Source: Eisenbergiella sp963559585 (GTDB taxonomy: Bacteria > Bacillota > Clostridia > Lachnospirales > Lachnospiraceae). From it: 19,382 nt of DNA. Positions 1-8,007 of the stretch are shown piece after piece; the first letter of the stretch is position 1, and every line of letters begins with the position of its first letter. Position numbers and translations under genes: made by a program. The stretch lies in the NCBI GenBank assembly GCA_963559585.1, contig CAUWLJ010000069.1, positions 1 to 19,382 on the forward strand. The letters run 5' to 3'. A model generated the notes under the pieces. It made no database searches. It was not told the origin of the DNA and was given only the letters and a program-made list of their open reading frames with translations.

Positions 1-5
1 TTAAA

Positions 6-479
6 ATGGCTATCAGAAACATCAGAATAATGGGAGATCCGATCCTTGGCAAGGTTTGTAAGGAAGTGAAGGAAATGACTCCGAGAATGCAGGAACTGGT
101 TGACGACATGCTGGAGACCATGTATGACGCCAACGGCGTGGGACTGGCAGCCCCCCAGGTTGGGGTGCTGAAACGTATTGTGGTGATCGATGTGACAGGG
201 GAGGATCCCATCGTCCTGGTGAACCCCCGTATCCTGGAAACCAGCGGGGAGCAGACCGGAGGAGAAGGGTGTTTAAGCCTTCCGGGCAAAAGCGGAACCG
301 TGACCAGGCCGAATTATGTGAAGATCATGGCTTATGACAGGAATATGAAGCCCTTTGAGATGGAGGGCACTGAGCTTCTGGCCAGAGCCTTCTGCCATGA
401 GCTGGATCATCTGGACGGACATATGTACGTGGAAAAGGTAGAGGGTGAGCTGGAGGACGTTTCCGGCGAGGATGACTGA
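6..479 (+). CDS. def: Peptide deformylase
   Basis: Removes the N-formyl group from the initiator methionine of new proteins in the cytoplasm; it is a metal (Fe/Zn) hydrolase. All three family motifs are visible: GVGLAAPQ (motif 1), EGCLS with the metal-ligand Cys89 (motif 2), and HELDH with metal ligands His131 and His135 and catalytic Glu132 (motif 3). At 157 residues it is a full-length deformylase. The ATG at 6 opens the canonical MAIRNIRIMGDPIL start, but its ribosome binding site lies outside the window. fmt follows after about 45 bp, the usual pairing of the formylating and deformylating enzymes. Identification is from motifs and is secure. Confidence 0.97.
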   Translation: MAIRNIRIMGDPILGKVCKEVKEMTPRMQELVDDMLETMYDANGVGLAAPQVGVLKRIVVIDVTGEDPIVLVNPRILETSGEQTGGEGCLSLPGKSGTVTRPNYVKIMAYDRNMKPFEMEGTELLARAFCHELDHLDGHMYVEKVEGELEDVSGEDD

Positions 480-511
480 ATATCGGGATGAGCGGGGAAA
501 AAATGGAGATC

Positions 512-518
512 AGGAGGG
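512..518 (+). promoter_or_regulatory. Ribosome binding site that sets the fmt start
   Basis: AGGAGGG lies 6 nt before the ATG at 525 but only 3 nt before an in-frame GTG at 522. The spacing, and the family-typical MKVIFMGTPEFA beginning, favour ATG 525. Confidence 0.8.
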
Positions 519-524
519 ACTGTG

Positions 525-1457
525 ATGAAAGTAATATTTATGGGAACGCCGGAGTTTGCGGTGGGAGCGCTGCGGTCGATCTGGGAAGCCGGGCATGAGG
601 TCTGCGCCGTGGTGACCCAGCCGGACAAGGCAAAGGGCAGGAGCGGCCAGCTTCAGATGAGCCCTGTGAAGGAGTTTGCATTGGAAAAGGGAATCCCCGT
701 CCTGCAGCCGGTACGGATCAAGCGGCCGGAGGAGGTGGAAAGGCTTCGGGAGTTCGGTGCGGATATTTTTGTGGTTGCCGCCTTTGGCCAGATCCTTTCC
801 CAGGAAATTCTGGATCTGCCCAGATACGGCTGCGTGAACATCCACGCCTCCCTGCTTCCCAGATACCGGGGAGCGGCCCCGATCCAGTGGGCCATCCTCA
901 ACGGGGAAGACGTGACGGGCGTGACCATCATGCAGATGGACGCCGGGCTGGACACGGGGGATATGCTTTTTAAAAGGGAAGTGGAGATCGAGGATACGGA
1001 TACCAGCGCGAGCCTGCATGATAAGCTGGCAAAAGCAGGAGCGGATCTGATCCTTCCGGCTCTTGACGCCATCGAAAAGGGTACGGTTCATCCTGAAAAG
1101 CAGCAGGACGGGGAGAGCTGCTACGCCTCCATGATCGACAAAAGCATGGGGGAAATTGATTTTTCCCGCCCTGTGCTGGAGATCTGGAGACAGGTGAGGG
1201 GATTAAATCCCTGGCCCAGTGCGTATACTTCCTACAAAGGAAAAACTCTGAAAATCTGGGAGGCGTCTCCTTCCGGAGATGAAGAGGACGGCAGGCCCGG
1301 AAGCATCAGCCGCGTGGACAAAGATGCAGTTTACATCAACACCGGCAGAGGAGTGCTGAGGGTGACCCAGCTCCAGCTGGAAGGGAAAAAACGGATGCAG
1401 GTGAAGGACTTCCTGCTGGGCTGCCGGATGGAGAAAGGAGAAATGCTTGGATGTTAG
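525..1457 (+). CDS. fmt: Methionyl-tRNA formyltransferase
   Basis: Transfers a formyl group from 10-formyl-tetrahydrofolate to Met-tRNA(fMet), making the bacterial initiator tRNA. The 310-residue protein begins MKVIFMGTPEFA and has the formyltransferase fold in the N-terminal half. The catalytic triad is visible as Asn105, His107 (VNIHASLLP) and Asp143 (LDTGDM), matching Asn106/His108/Asp144 of the E. coli enzyme. The RGAAPIQWA loop follows His107. A C-terminal tRNA-binding domain starts around residue 205. ATG 525 is chosen over GTG 522 because of Shine-Dalgarno spacing. The 3' end overlaps the next gene by 7 bp (ATG at 1451, stop at 1455-1457), so translation is probably coupled. Confidence 0.97.
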   Translation: MKVIFMGTPEFAVGALRSIWEAGHEVCAVVTQPDKAKGRSGQLQMSPVKEFALEKGIPVLQPVRIKRPEEVERLREFGADIFVVAAFGQILSQEILDLPRYGCVNIHASLLPRYRGAAPIQWAILNGEDVTGVTIMQMDAGLDTGDMLFKREVEIEDTDTSASLHDKLAKAGADLILPALDAIEKGTVHPEKQQDGESCYASMIDKSMGEIDFSRPVLEIWRQVRGLNPWPSAYTSYKGKTLKIWEASPSGDEEDGRPGSISRVDKDAVYINTGRGVLRVTQLQLEGKKRMQVKDFLLGCRMEKGEMLGC

Positions 1458-2155
1458 GCTACAGATATTATTATGATCCTACTTATATTCTTGTGATTAT
1501 CGGGGCGATCCTGTCCATATGGGCCAGTGTGCGCGTGAACGGCACCTTCCGTAAATATTCGGGGATCCGCAGCATGACCGGCATGACGGGAGCGCAGGCG
1601 GCCAGGAGGATCCTGGACTACAACGGACTGTCCAACGTGCGGATCGAGCATGTGCGCGGAAATCTGACGGATCATTACGATCCCTCCTCCAAGGTTCTGC
1701 GCTTATCGGACGCCACGTTTTCATCGGGAAGTGTGGCTGCCATCGGTGTGGCGGCCCATGAGTGCGGCCATGCGGTGCAGGATATGGAAAACTACGGCCC
1801 TCTGAAGCTGAGAAGCGCCCTGGTGCCTGCAGCCAATATCGGCTCCCGTATCGGCCTGCCGCTGGTATTTTTGGGACTGCTTCTGGGTATGAACAGCACA
1901 CTGGCTACGGTGGGGGTGTGGGTCTTTTCCCTGTCCGTCCTGTTTCAGGTTGTGACCCTGCCCGTGGAATTCAATGCCTCCGGGCGCGCTCTTAAGATGC
2001 TGGAGGACTATCGGATCCTGACGCCGGAGGAAAACGGCTGCTGCAGGAAGGTGCTGAGCGCAGCGGCCCTCACCTATGTGGCGGGTGCTGCCACCGCGGT
2101 CTTACAGCTCCTGCGCCTGTATCTGCTGACAGGCGGGAGAAGGAACGACGACTGA
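1451..2155 (+). CDS. YugP-type membrane zinc metallopeptidase (Zn_peptidase_2 family)
   Basis: A 234-residue integral membrane protein with the zinc protease signature HECGH at residues 103-107 (His103, Glu104, His107), in AAHECGHAVQ. A hydrophobic segment sits at about residues 9-25, and more membrane segments lie around residues 133-175 and at the C-terminal end. Length and motif match the YugP-like neutral zinc metallopeptidases (PF04298), which are often found beside fmt and rsmB in Clostridia. The physiological substrate is not known. An AAAGGAG sequence ends 10 nt before the ATG, inside the fmt 3' end, and the start codon overlaps fmt. Family assignment is confident; its role in membrane protein quality control is only an inference. 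Confidence 0.9.
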   Translation: MLGYRYYYDPTYILVIIGAILSIWASVRVNGTFRKYSGIRSMTGMTGAQAARRILDYNGLSNVRIEHVRGNLTDHYDPSSKVLRLSDATFSSGSVAAIGVAAHECGHAVQDMENYGPLKLRSALVPAANIGSRIGLPLVFLGLLLGMNSTLATVGVWVFSLSVLFQVVTLPVEFNASGRALKMLEDYRILTPEENGCCRKVLSAAALTYVAGAATAVLQLLRLYLLTGGRRNDD

Positions 2156-2157
2156 CA

Positions 2158-2193
2158 GGGCAGGCTGGAAGGGCAGGCTGGAAGGGCAGGCTG
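2158..2193 (+). repeat. 13-bp tandem repeat, about 2.8 copies
   Basis: The unit GGGCAGGCTGGAA occurs at 2158-2170 and 2171-2183, and its first 10 bases again at 2184-2193. It starts two bases after the zinc peptidase stop codon, in the 155-bp gap before rsmB. An adjacent 6-bp inverted repeat (CCGGGG 2200-2205, CCCCGG 2219-2224) has no T-tract, so it is not a good terminator. Confidence 0.8.
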
Positions 2194-2310
2194 ACAGAGC
2201 CGGGGAATAGGAGAGAAGCCCCGGAGAATCCGCCCTTCCGGCCTGCGCTTGGCCTGAAAGAAATGCGGCATGATAGAACAGCCTGCGGCAGAGGGAAAGA
2301 GGAGAGACGA

Positions 2311-3786
2311 ATGAGCGAAAGAACAGGAATGTCCGTGCGCGAACTGGCGCTGGAGCTGCTTCTTGAAATGGAAAAAAGCGGCGGCCCGTTCGGGAATGTG
2401 CAGGGCAGTGTGCTGCTTCGGAGCGTGCTGGACAAGTACGATTACATGGAGCAGAGAGACAAAGCCTTTTTGAAACGGCTTACGGAAGGGGTGACGGAAA
2501 GGCGCATTCAGCTGGACTATGTGCTGGAGCTTTTTTCCAAAACCCCTGTGCCCAAAATGAAGCCGGTGATCCGCATTCTGCTGCGAATGGGCGTCTATCA
2601 GATCCTTTTCATGGAGAGCGTGCCCGATGCCGCCGCCTGCAATGAGACGGTGAAGCTGGCGGCAAAACGGCATTTCGGACAGCTTCGGGGATTCGTAAAC
2701 GGCGTCCTGCGCACCGTTTCCCGTGAAAAAGAGAGGATTAAGTGGCCGGATCCGGTGAAAGAACCCATCCGCCGCCTGTCCGTGCTCTATTCCATGCCGG
2801 AGTGGATCGTGGAGCGGTGGCTGGAGCATTACGGGGCGCAGACCACGGAAAAAATGCTGTCCGCCCTGCTGGAGAAACGCCCGGTGACCATCCGGCTGTC
2901 CGAAAGCCTGGACGAGGGGGAGAAGGAAAAACTGCTTTCCGCCCTTGCAGAGCGTGGAGCAAAGCCCAAGGCCCACCCCCTCCTTCCCTATGCTTACACC
3001 CTGGAGAAAAGCGACGGTATAGCCAGGCTGCCCGGCTTTGCGGAGGGGTTTTTCACCGTGCAGGATGTGAGCAGTATGCTGGTGGCGGAGGCGGCCTCAT
3101 TCCGGGAGCTCGCCCGGAATCAGGAGGACAGCTTCGTCATGGACGTGTGCGCGGCCCCCGGCGGCAAGGCGGTTCATGCCGCCCAGTGCCTTGGGGAGCG
3201 GGGAAGCGTGCTGGCATCGGATCTGTCCGAGTATAAAGCGGACTACATACGGGACAACGCCCGCCGCATGAGGCTTTCCAACCTGACGGTGCGTGTCCGG
3301 GACGCCTCCGTCCTGGATGAGCCCCTGAAAGAAAGAGCGGACGTGGTGCTGGCAGATCTTCCCTGCTCCGGCCTGGGTGTGATCGGACGCAAGCCGGACA
3401 TTAAATACCGGGTGAGTCCGGAGAGCATCGCCCAGGTTGCAATGCTCCAGAGGAAGATCCTTTCCACGGTCTGGCAGTACGTGAAGCCTGGCGGCCTGCT
3501 GGTGTACAGCACCTGCACCGTTACCCCGGAAGAAAATGAGGATATGGCAGACTGGATCCTTACAAACCTTCCCTTTGAGCCGGTTCCCCTGCCTGCCCGG
3601 CCCTTTGCCGCATGCTGCAGCGGCCCGGAGACGTCCGGCGGCACTGACGGAGAGGGCAGATGCGCCGGAAAAGCTGAGCTTCCCAGCGGGGAAGCCGTCT
3701 GCCCTTATTACTGCCAGCTTCTGCCCGGCGTCCATCCCACGGACGGATTTTTCATTTCCTGTTTCAGAAGAAAGAGAACGATATGA
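2311..3786 (+). CDS. rsmB: 16S rRNA (cytosine-C5-967) methyltransferase RsmB
   Basis: Methylates C5 of cytosine 967 of 16S rRNA using S-adenosylmethionine. The N-terminal ~150 residues form the NusB-like RNA-binding domain; the C-terminal half is the NOL1/NOP2/Sun methyltransferase. Visible motifs are DVCAAPGGK (SAM binding, Cys280), DLPCSGLGVIGRKPDI with Cys352, and YSTCTVTPEENE with Cys402; the last two are the cysteine pair for covalent catalysis and product release. ATG 2311 is chosen because GGAG ends 6 nt upstream; an in-frame ATG at 2263 has no such site. The C-terminal end carries a Gly/Cys-rich stretch (about residues 433-470) before the conserved QLLPG and TDGFF. The stop overlaps the rlmN start by 4 bp. 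Confidence 0.95.
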   Translation: MSERTGMSVRELALELLLEMEKSGGPFGNVQGSVLLRSVLDKYDYMEQRDKAFLKRLTEGVTERRIQLDYVLELFSKTPVPKMKPVIRILLRMGVYQILFMESVPDAAACNETVKLAAKRHFGQLRGFVNGVLRTVSREKERIKWPDPVKEPIRRLSVLYSMPEWIVERWLEHYGAQTTEKMLSALLEKRPVTIRLSESLDEGEKEKLLSALAERGAKPKAHPLLPYAYTLEKSDGIARLPGFAEGFFTVQDVSSMLVAEAASFRELARNQEDSFVMDVCAAPGGKAVHAAQCLGERGSVLASDLSEYKADYIRDNARRMRLSNLTVRVRDASVLDEPLKERADVVLADLPCSGLGVIGRKPDIKYRVSPESIAQVAMLQRKILSTVWQYVKPGGLLVYSTCTVTPEENEDMADWILTNLPFEPVPLPARPFAACCSGPETSGGTDGEGRCAGKAELPSGEAVCPYYCQLLPGVHPTDGFFISCFRRKRTI

Positions 3787-4844
3787 CATACGACATCAAA
3801 TCACTCACCATAGAAGAACTGAAAAGCCTCCTTATAGAGCTGGGCGAAAAGCCCTTCCGGGCCTCCCAGCTCTACGACTGGATGCACGTAAAGCTGGCGG
3901 CGGGCTATGAGGAAATGAGCAATCTCTCCCGGCCGCTTCGGGAAAAGCTGCAGGAGCGCTATCCCCTCACCAGCCTGCGGATGGCAGACATGCAGGAATC
4001 CCGCCTGGACGGCACAAGGAAGTACCTGTTCGCCCTGGCAGACGGAAACATGGTGGAGAGCGTCTGGATGAAGTACAGGCACGGCAATTCCGTGTGTATT
4101 TCCTCCCAGGTGGGCTGCAAAATGGGCTGCCGCTTCTGCGCCTCCACCCTGGACGGCTGGGAGCGTAACCTTCTGCCCTCCGAGATGCTGGATCAGATCT
4201 ATGCGATCAGCCGTCACACCGGGGAGCGTGTGTCCAACGTGGTGGTGATGGGAACCGGAGAGCCCATGGACAATTACGACAACCTTCTGCGCTTCATCCG
4301 CCTTCTGACGGACGAGCACGGCCTTCACATCAGCCAGCGGAACGTGACCGTATCCACCTGCGGCATTGTGCCCGAAATGCGCCGCCTTGCCGATGAAAAG
4401 CTGCAGATCACCCTGGCCCTCTCCCTGCATGCCACTACTGATGAGAAGCGCCGCAGCCTTATGCCTATCGCCAATACCTACCATCTGGACGATCTGATGG
4501 AGGCCTGCGCCTATTATTTTCAGCAGACCGGCAGACGGATTACCTTTGAATATTCCCTGGTGGCCGGGGTGAACGATACAGAGCAGGACGCCAGAGAACT
4601 TTCCGCCCTTGCGGCCCCCCTTTCCGCCCATGTGAACCTGATTCCGGTCAATCCCATCAAGGAGCGGGATTACCGCCAGTCAGGACAGCGACAGATCCTT
4701 GCTTTCAAAGACAGACTGGAGAAAAACAGGATCGCCGTCACCGTGAGACGGGAAATGGGACGGGACATCGACGGAGCCTGCGGACAGCTGAGACGAAAGC
4801 ATATGGAACAGGTTACTGTTCACCGGCAAGCCAGTAAACAGTAA
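3783..4844 (+). CDS. rlmN: Dual-specificity RNA (adenine-C2) methyltransferase RlmN, 3' end altered by an insertion
   Basis: Radical SAM enzyme that methylates C2 of A2503 in 23S rRNA and A37 of some tRNAs. The 4Fe-4S motif CKMGCRFC is at Cys112/Cys116/Cys119, and the C-terminal methyl-carrying cysteine is Cys333 in GACGQLR. GTGEPMDNYDN and the glycine-rich SAM region are intact, so the catalytic protein is complete. Its start overlaps rsmB (ATGA, 3783-3786). The last ten codons (VTVHRQASKQ) are encoded by the left end of a MITE-like element at 4812. Removing the element and one 8-bp duplicate restores a frame ending HMEQA-stop, so the ancestral protein was probably 344 residues rather than 353. 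Confidence 0.95.
   Translation: MTYDIKSLTIEELKSLLIELGEKPFRASQLYDWMHVKLAAGYEEMSNLSRPLREKLQERYPLTSLRMADMQESRLDGTRKYLFALADGNMVESVWMKYRHGNSVCISSQVGCKMGCRFCASTLDGWERNLLPSEMLDQIYAISRHTGERVSNVVVMGTGEPMDNYDNLLRFIRLLTDEHGLHISQRNVTVSTCGIVPEMRRLADEKLQITLALSLHATTDEKRRSLMPIANTYHLDDLMEACAYYFQQTGRRITFEYSLVAGVNDTEQDARELSALAAPLSAHVNLIPVNPIKERDYRQSGQRQILAFKDRLEKNRIAVTVRREMGRDIDGACGQLRRKHMEQVTVHRQASKQ
4804..4811 (+). repeat. Left target-site duplication of the MITE
   Basis: TGGAACAG, inside rlmN codons 341-343; an identical copy lies at 4954-4961 on the other side of the element. The next base (G) also matches, so the duplication could be read as 9 bp. Confidence 0.8.
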
Positions 4845-4953
4845 CATTCGCGGGCCTATTGAAAGTTTTGCGTTGCAAAAGAGGCCCGCTCACTCCCGAA
4901 TCACGTTCTTACGCCTCAAACGGCAGGCGTTTGAGGCTGCTGTGAACAGTAAC
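4812..4953. mobile_element. MITE-like element, 142 bp, inserted at the 3' end of rlmN
   Basis: Exact 12-bp terminal inverted repeats bound the element: GTTACTGTTCAC at 4812-4823 and GTGAACAGTAAC at 4942-4953. They are flanked by an exact 8-bp direct repeat TGGAACAG (4804-4811 and 4954-4961), the expected target-site duplication. There is no transposase ORF. Inside are two hairpins: an outer 8-bp plus inner 6-bp stem at 4850-4889 and a perfect 10-bp stem with 5-nt loop at 4913-4937. A partial subterminal copy ACAGTAAC (4838-4845) can pair with the left end. Deleting the element plus one duplicate restores a natural rlmN stop. A duplication of 8-9 bp fits several IS families; the parent element cannot be named from this window. 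Confidence 0.8.
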
Positions 4954-4961
4954 TGGAACAG
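4954..4961 (+). repeat. Right target-site duplication of the MITE
   Basis: TGGAACAG, identical to 4804-4811. It is followed by GCCTGA, which supplies Ala-stop to rlmN if the element is removed. Confidence 0.8.
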
Positions 4962-4991
4962 GCCTGAGTGTGAAAAAAGAATACCGGAAAG

Positions 4992-5020
4992 TTGTTCTTT
5001 TCCGATTATTGTGCTACAAT
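4992..5020 (+). promoter_or_regulatory. Sigma-A promoter for prpC-prkC-rsgA
   Basis: -35 TTGTTC (4992-4997), 17-bp spacer, -10 TACAAT (5015-5020), with an extended -10 TG at 5012-5013. The start would be near 5027, giving a ~100-nt leader. It lies just downstream of the MITE, so prpC does not depend on read-through from rlmN. Confidence 0.75.
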
Positions 5021-5036
5021 GTGCAAAGACTATAGT

Positions 5037-5056
5037 GGGCGGGGACTGTCCTGCCC
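5037..5056 (+). other. Leader hairpin at the 5' end of the prpC transcript
   Basis: An 8-bp stem (two G-U pairs) with a 4-nt loop, arms 5037-5044 and 5049-5056. It starts about 10 nt after the predicted transcription start. No T-tract follows, so it is not a terminator; it may stabilise the mRNA. Confidence 0.45.
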
Positions 5057-5127
5057 GGAGTGTGTTTGACAAATTTGACCCGTTTACATTGCGGTCATCT
5101 TCCTAAAGAAAGGTTCGGTACGTATCA

Positions 5128-5853
5128 TTGAAGGCGTTTGCCATAACAGATATAGGAAAGAAGAGACAAATGAATCAGGATCACCTATACGCGTCTGTCT
5201 CTCCGGTGGGAGAGCTGCCCAACCTGTTTCTGGTTGCGGACGGCATGGGCGGACACAAGGCGGGGGGCACAGCCTCCCGCTGTGCGGTGGAGACGATCCT
5301 GGCCCGGGTCGGGGAATCACCGGAAAGCGGCTGTGAGGAGATTTTTACGGATGCCATCCGCTATGCCAATGCCGTGATTGAAAAGCAGGCCGGGGAGGAC
5401 GACCGCCTTTCCGGCATGGGAACCACGGTGGTGGCAGCCTGTGTGGAGGAGAACCAGCTCGTGGCGGCCAACGTGGGCGACAGCAGGCTTTATGTGATCG
5501 GCGATGGGATCGAACAGGTGACGGAGGATCATTCCCTGGTCTGGGAGATGGTGAAGAAAGGCGGCATCAACAGGGAAGAGGCAAGAAACCATCCAAATAA
5601 AAACATCATTACACGGGCGGTGGGGCTGGAAAGAAGGCTGGCGGTGGACTGCTTCAGAAGGCCTCTTAAGCCCGGCAACATCGTACTTTTGTGTTCCGAT
5701 GGCCTGACAGATATGCTGGAGGATGAAGAAATCTATCGGATACTTACCAGGGAGAAGGACGTCCGGGACGGCGCGGAGGCGCTGGTTGCGGCGGCGAACG
5801 ATCATGGCGGCAGAGACAATATTGCAGTCGTTGTGGTGGATCCCTTCGCATAA
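5128..5853 (+). CDS. prpC: PP2C-family Ser/Thr protein phosphatase (PrpC/Stp)
   Basis: Mn/Mg-dependent cytoplasmic phosphatase that reverses phosphorylation by the adjacent PASTA kinase. The 241 residues contain the PP2C motifs in order: TDIGKKRQMNQDH, VADGMGGHKAG (Asp38 is a metal ligand), GMGTTVVAA, NVGDSRLY, TEDHS, LCSDGLTDML and GGRDNIAVVVV. This is the usual length. The start is TTG at 5128: the frame has a stop at 5104-5106 and no ATG or GTG between it and the conserved N-terminus. The only purine-rich sequence (AAAGAAAGG, 5105-5113) is 14 nt away, so initiation may be weak. prkC follows after 50 bp. Confidence 0.93.
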   Translation: MKAFAITDIGKKRQMNQDHLYASVSPVGELPNLFLVADGMGGHKAGGTASRCAVETILARVGESPESGCEEIFTDAIRYANAVIEKQAGEDDRLSGMGTTVVAACVEENQLVAANVGDSRLYVIGDGIEQVTEDHSLVWEMVKKGGINREEARNHPNKNIITRAVGLERRLAVDCFRRPLKPGNIVLLCSDGLTDMLEDEEIYRILTREKDVRDGAEALVAAANDHGGRDNIAVVVVDPFA

Positions 5854-5891
5854 ACTTATAGAAAGTCTTTGTCCTGGCAGATATGGCAGGC

Positions 5892-5897
5892 AGGAGG
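5892..5897 (+). promoter_or_regulatory. Ribosome binding site that sets the prkC start
   Basis: AGGAGG is 6 nt before ATG 5904. It lies inside the longer in-frame ORF opened by ATG 5883, so the upstream ATG is unlikely to be used. Confidence 0.8.
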
Positions 5898-5903
5898 AAT
5901 GGA

Positions 5904-8006
5904 ATGATAAAGATAGGAATGATTCTGGGAGACAGATATGAGATCCTGGAAAAGATAGGCACCGGCGGTATGTCGGATGTATATAAGGCGAAATGCCACA
6001 AGCTGAACCGCTTCGTGGCAGTGAAGGTTTTGAAGCAGGAATTTTCCGAGAATTCCAGCTTTGTATCCAAATTCCGGGTGGAGGCGCAGGCGGCGGCCAG
6101 CCTGATGCACCCGAACATTGTGAACGTATACGATGTGGGTGAGGACAACGGTATCCATTATATCGTGATGGAGCTGGTGGAAGGCATCACCCTGAAAAAA
6201 TATATAGAGAAAAAAGCCCGTCTTTCCGTGAAGGAGGCGGTCAGTATCGCCATTCAGGCCTGCATGGGCATTGAGGCGGCCCACAACAACCATATCATTC
6301 ATCGCGACATCAAGCCTCAGAACATCATTATTTCCAAAGAAGGAAAGGTAAAAGTAACGGATTTCGGCATTGCCAAGGCTGCCACCAGCAATACCATCAC
6401 CTCCAACGTGATGGGCAGCGTCCACTATACCTCGCCGGAGCAGGCGAGAGGCGGCTACAGTGACGAGAAAAGCGACATTTATTCCATGGGCATCACCCTG
6501 TTCGAGATGCTCACCGGACGTGTGCCCTTCAACGGGGACACCACCGTTGCCATTGCCATCAAACATATTCAGGAGCCCATGCCTTCCCCCAGGGAATTTG
6601 TGCCGGAGATTCCGGTGAGCGTGGAATCCATTGTGCAAAAATGCACGCAGAAAAGCCCTGACCGCCGCTATCAGACGGTGGGCGCTCTGATTGAGGATTT
6701 GAAAAAATCACTGATCACGCCGGATGAGGATTTCGTGCGGGTGATCGATACGGAAGCCAGCGCAGCCACGCGCAAGGTCACCAGAGACGATATGGAGCAG
6801 ATCAAAAGGCAGACGAAGAAGCCCGCCTCCCACACGGAGGAGATCCGTCTGAAAAAGAATCCTCCCAGAGCCTCCGCCCAGAACGCAAGGAACGAGAAAA
6901 GGCGTACCGGCGGCTATGAACCGGAACCGGAGCCGGAGGAGTATGATTCCAGGATGGAGAAGATCACCACGATCCTGGCAGTGATCGGGGCCGTACTCAT
7001 CGGCTGTATCGTGATTTTTCTCGTGGGAAGGGCCATGGGGCTGTTCCGCTTTGGAGAAGCTTCCAACGGAAGGACGATTGAAATGATCCAGGTGGAGGGC
7101 ATGACGGAGGAGGAGGCCAAAAAGGCTCTGACGGAGCTTGGGCTGGACAGCGCTGTGGTTTACGAGGATTCCGACCAGGTGGAAGCGGGAGATGTGATCC
7201 GGGCTGACATTCAGGAAGGAACCAGGCTGGAGCCGGGCTCTAAGGTGACGCTTACCGTAAGCGGAGAGGACGCAGGGGTGAAGGTGCCGGATATACGGGC
7301 CAAATCCCTGGCGGAGGCGGTTTCCCGGCTGGAGGAGGAGGGCTTCTTGGTGGAGAAAAGGGAAGGGTACTCCGCTGACGTGCCGGAGGGAAGCGTAATG
7401 GCTCAAAGCCCGGAGGCCGGCTCCAGCGCAGAGAGAGGAAGCACCGTGACCATCACGGTCAGCCTGGGGGCCCAGGAGAGCAAGGTGAAGGTGCCGGATC
7501 TGAGAGGGCTTCTGCCGGAGGATGCTAAGACCACCATAGAGAGCAACGGACTGACCGTGGGAAATGTGAAGGAGATCAACCATGACGATGAGGCGCTGAT
7601 CGGCCGTGTGGCGGAACAGAGCTATTCCGTCGGCACGGAGGTGGAACCGGGAACCAGCATCGACATCGGCGTGAGCATCGGACCCGAGGTCACTTACATG
7701 TATATGGCCAATATAGAAAGTCCCGCCCTGGAGGATCCGGCCTATGTAGAGGGAACCCAGTGCGTGATCGTCCTCACCACGGCCAACGGCAAGGAGCTGG
7801 TACGCACCGCTACCGCCACCTTCCCCTGGCCTGTCAACCTGCTTGACATTAACGAACCCACGGGCGTACTGTCCCTGATCTACAATGTGACCACAGAATC
7901 CGCCACCACAACAGATCCCGTCACGGGAGAGGTGACGACTGTGCCCGGAACCACTGAAACCAGGACGGTGAACCGGCCTGTTGAGTTTATCAGGAAAGAA
8001 TCATAG
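5904..8006 (+). CDS. prkC: PASTA-domain Ser/Thr protein kinase (PrkC/Stk)
   Basis: Membrane kinase that senses peptidoglycan fragments outside and phosphorylates division, wall and translation proteins inside. The 700-residue protein has an N-terminal kinase domain: GTGGMSDVY glycine loop, catalytic Lys41 (VAVKVLK), HRD at 133-135, DFG at 153-155, and GSVHYTSPEQA. A basic juxtamembrane segment precedes one membrane helix at about 354-378. Outside are three PASTA repeats (the second and third beginning VKVPD) and a Thr-rich beta-type C-terminal domain (~590-700). ATG 5904 is chosen on its Shine-Dalgarno site. It sits between its phosphatase and rsgA, as in Bacillus, where the RsgA orthologue is a kinase substrate. 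The rsgA ATG begins one base after the stop. Confidence 0.95.
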   Translation: MIKIGMILGDRYEILEKIGTGGMSDVYKAKCHKLNRFVAVKVLKQEFSENSSFVSKFRVEAQAAASLMHPNIVNVYDVGEDNGIHYIVMELVEGITLKKYIEKKARLSVKEAVSIAIQACMGIEAAHNNHIIHRDIKPQNIIISKEGKVKVTDFGIAKAATSNTITSNVMGSVHYTSPEQARGGYSDEKSDIYSMGITLFEMLTGRVPFNGDTTVAIAIKHIQEPMPSPREFVPEIPVSVESIVQKCTQKSPDRRYQTVGALIEDLKKSLITPDEDFVRVIDTEASAATRKVTRDDMEQIKRQTKKPASHTEEIRLKKNPPRASAQNARNEKRRTGGYEPEPEPEEYDSRMEKITTILAVIGAVLIGCIVIFLVGRAMGLFRFGEASNGRTIEMIQVEGMTEEEAKKALTELGLDSAVVYEDSDQVEAGDVIRADIQEGTRLEPGSKVTLTVSGEDAGVKVPDIRAKSLAEAVSRLEEEGFLVEKREGYSADVPEGSVMAQSPEAGSSAERGSTVTITVSLGAQESKVKVPDLRGLLPEDAKTTIESNGLTVGNVKEINHDDEALIGRVAEQSYSVGTEVEPGTSIDIGVSIGPEVTYMYMANIESPALEDPAYVEGTQCVIVLTTANGKELVRTATATFPWPVNLLDINEPTGVLSLIYNVTTESATTTDPVTGEVTTVPGTTETRTVNRPVEFIRKES

Positions 8007-8007
8007 C

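Noticed and set aside
2074..2976. - strand ORF of 300 codons opposite the zinc peptidase end and rsmB
   Set aside because: Antisense shadow of rsmB with low-complexity His/Pro/Phe-rich translation and no start signal.
5066..5090. Second promoter before prpC (TTGACA at 5066-5071)
   Set aside because: The only -10-like sequence (TACATT 5085-5090) is 13 bp away, too close; at 17 bp the sequence is TTGCGG.
5883..5903. ATG 5883 as the start of prkC
   Set aside because: The AGGAGG lies downstream of it, and the seven extra residues are not kinase-like.
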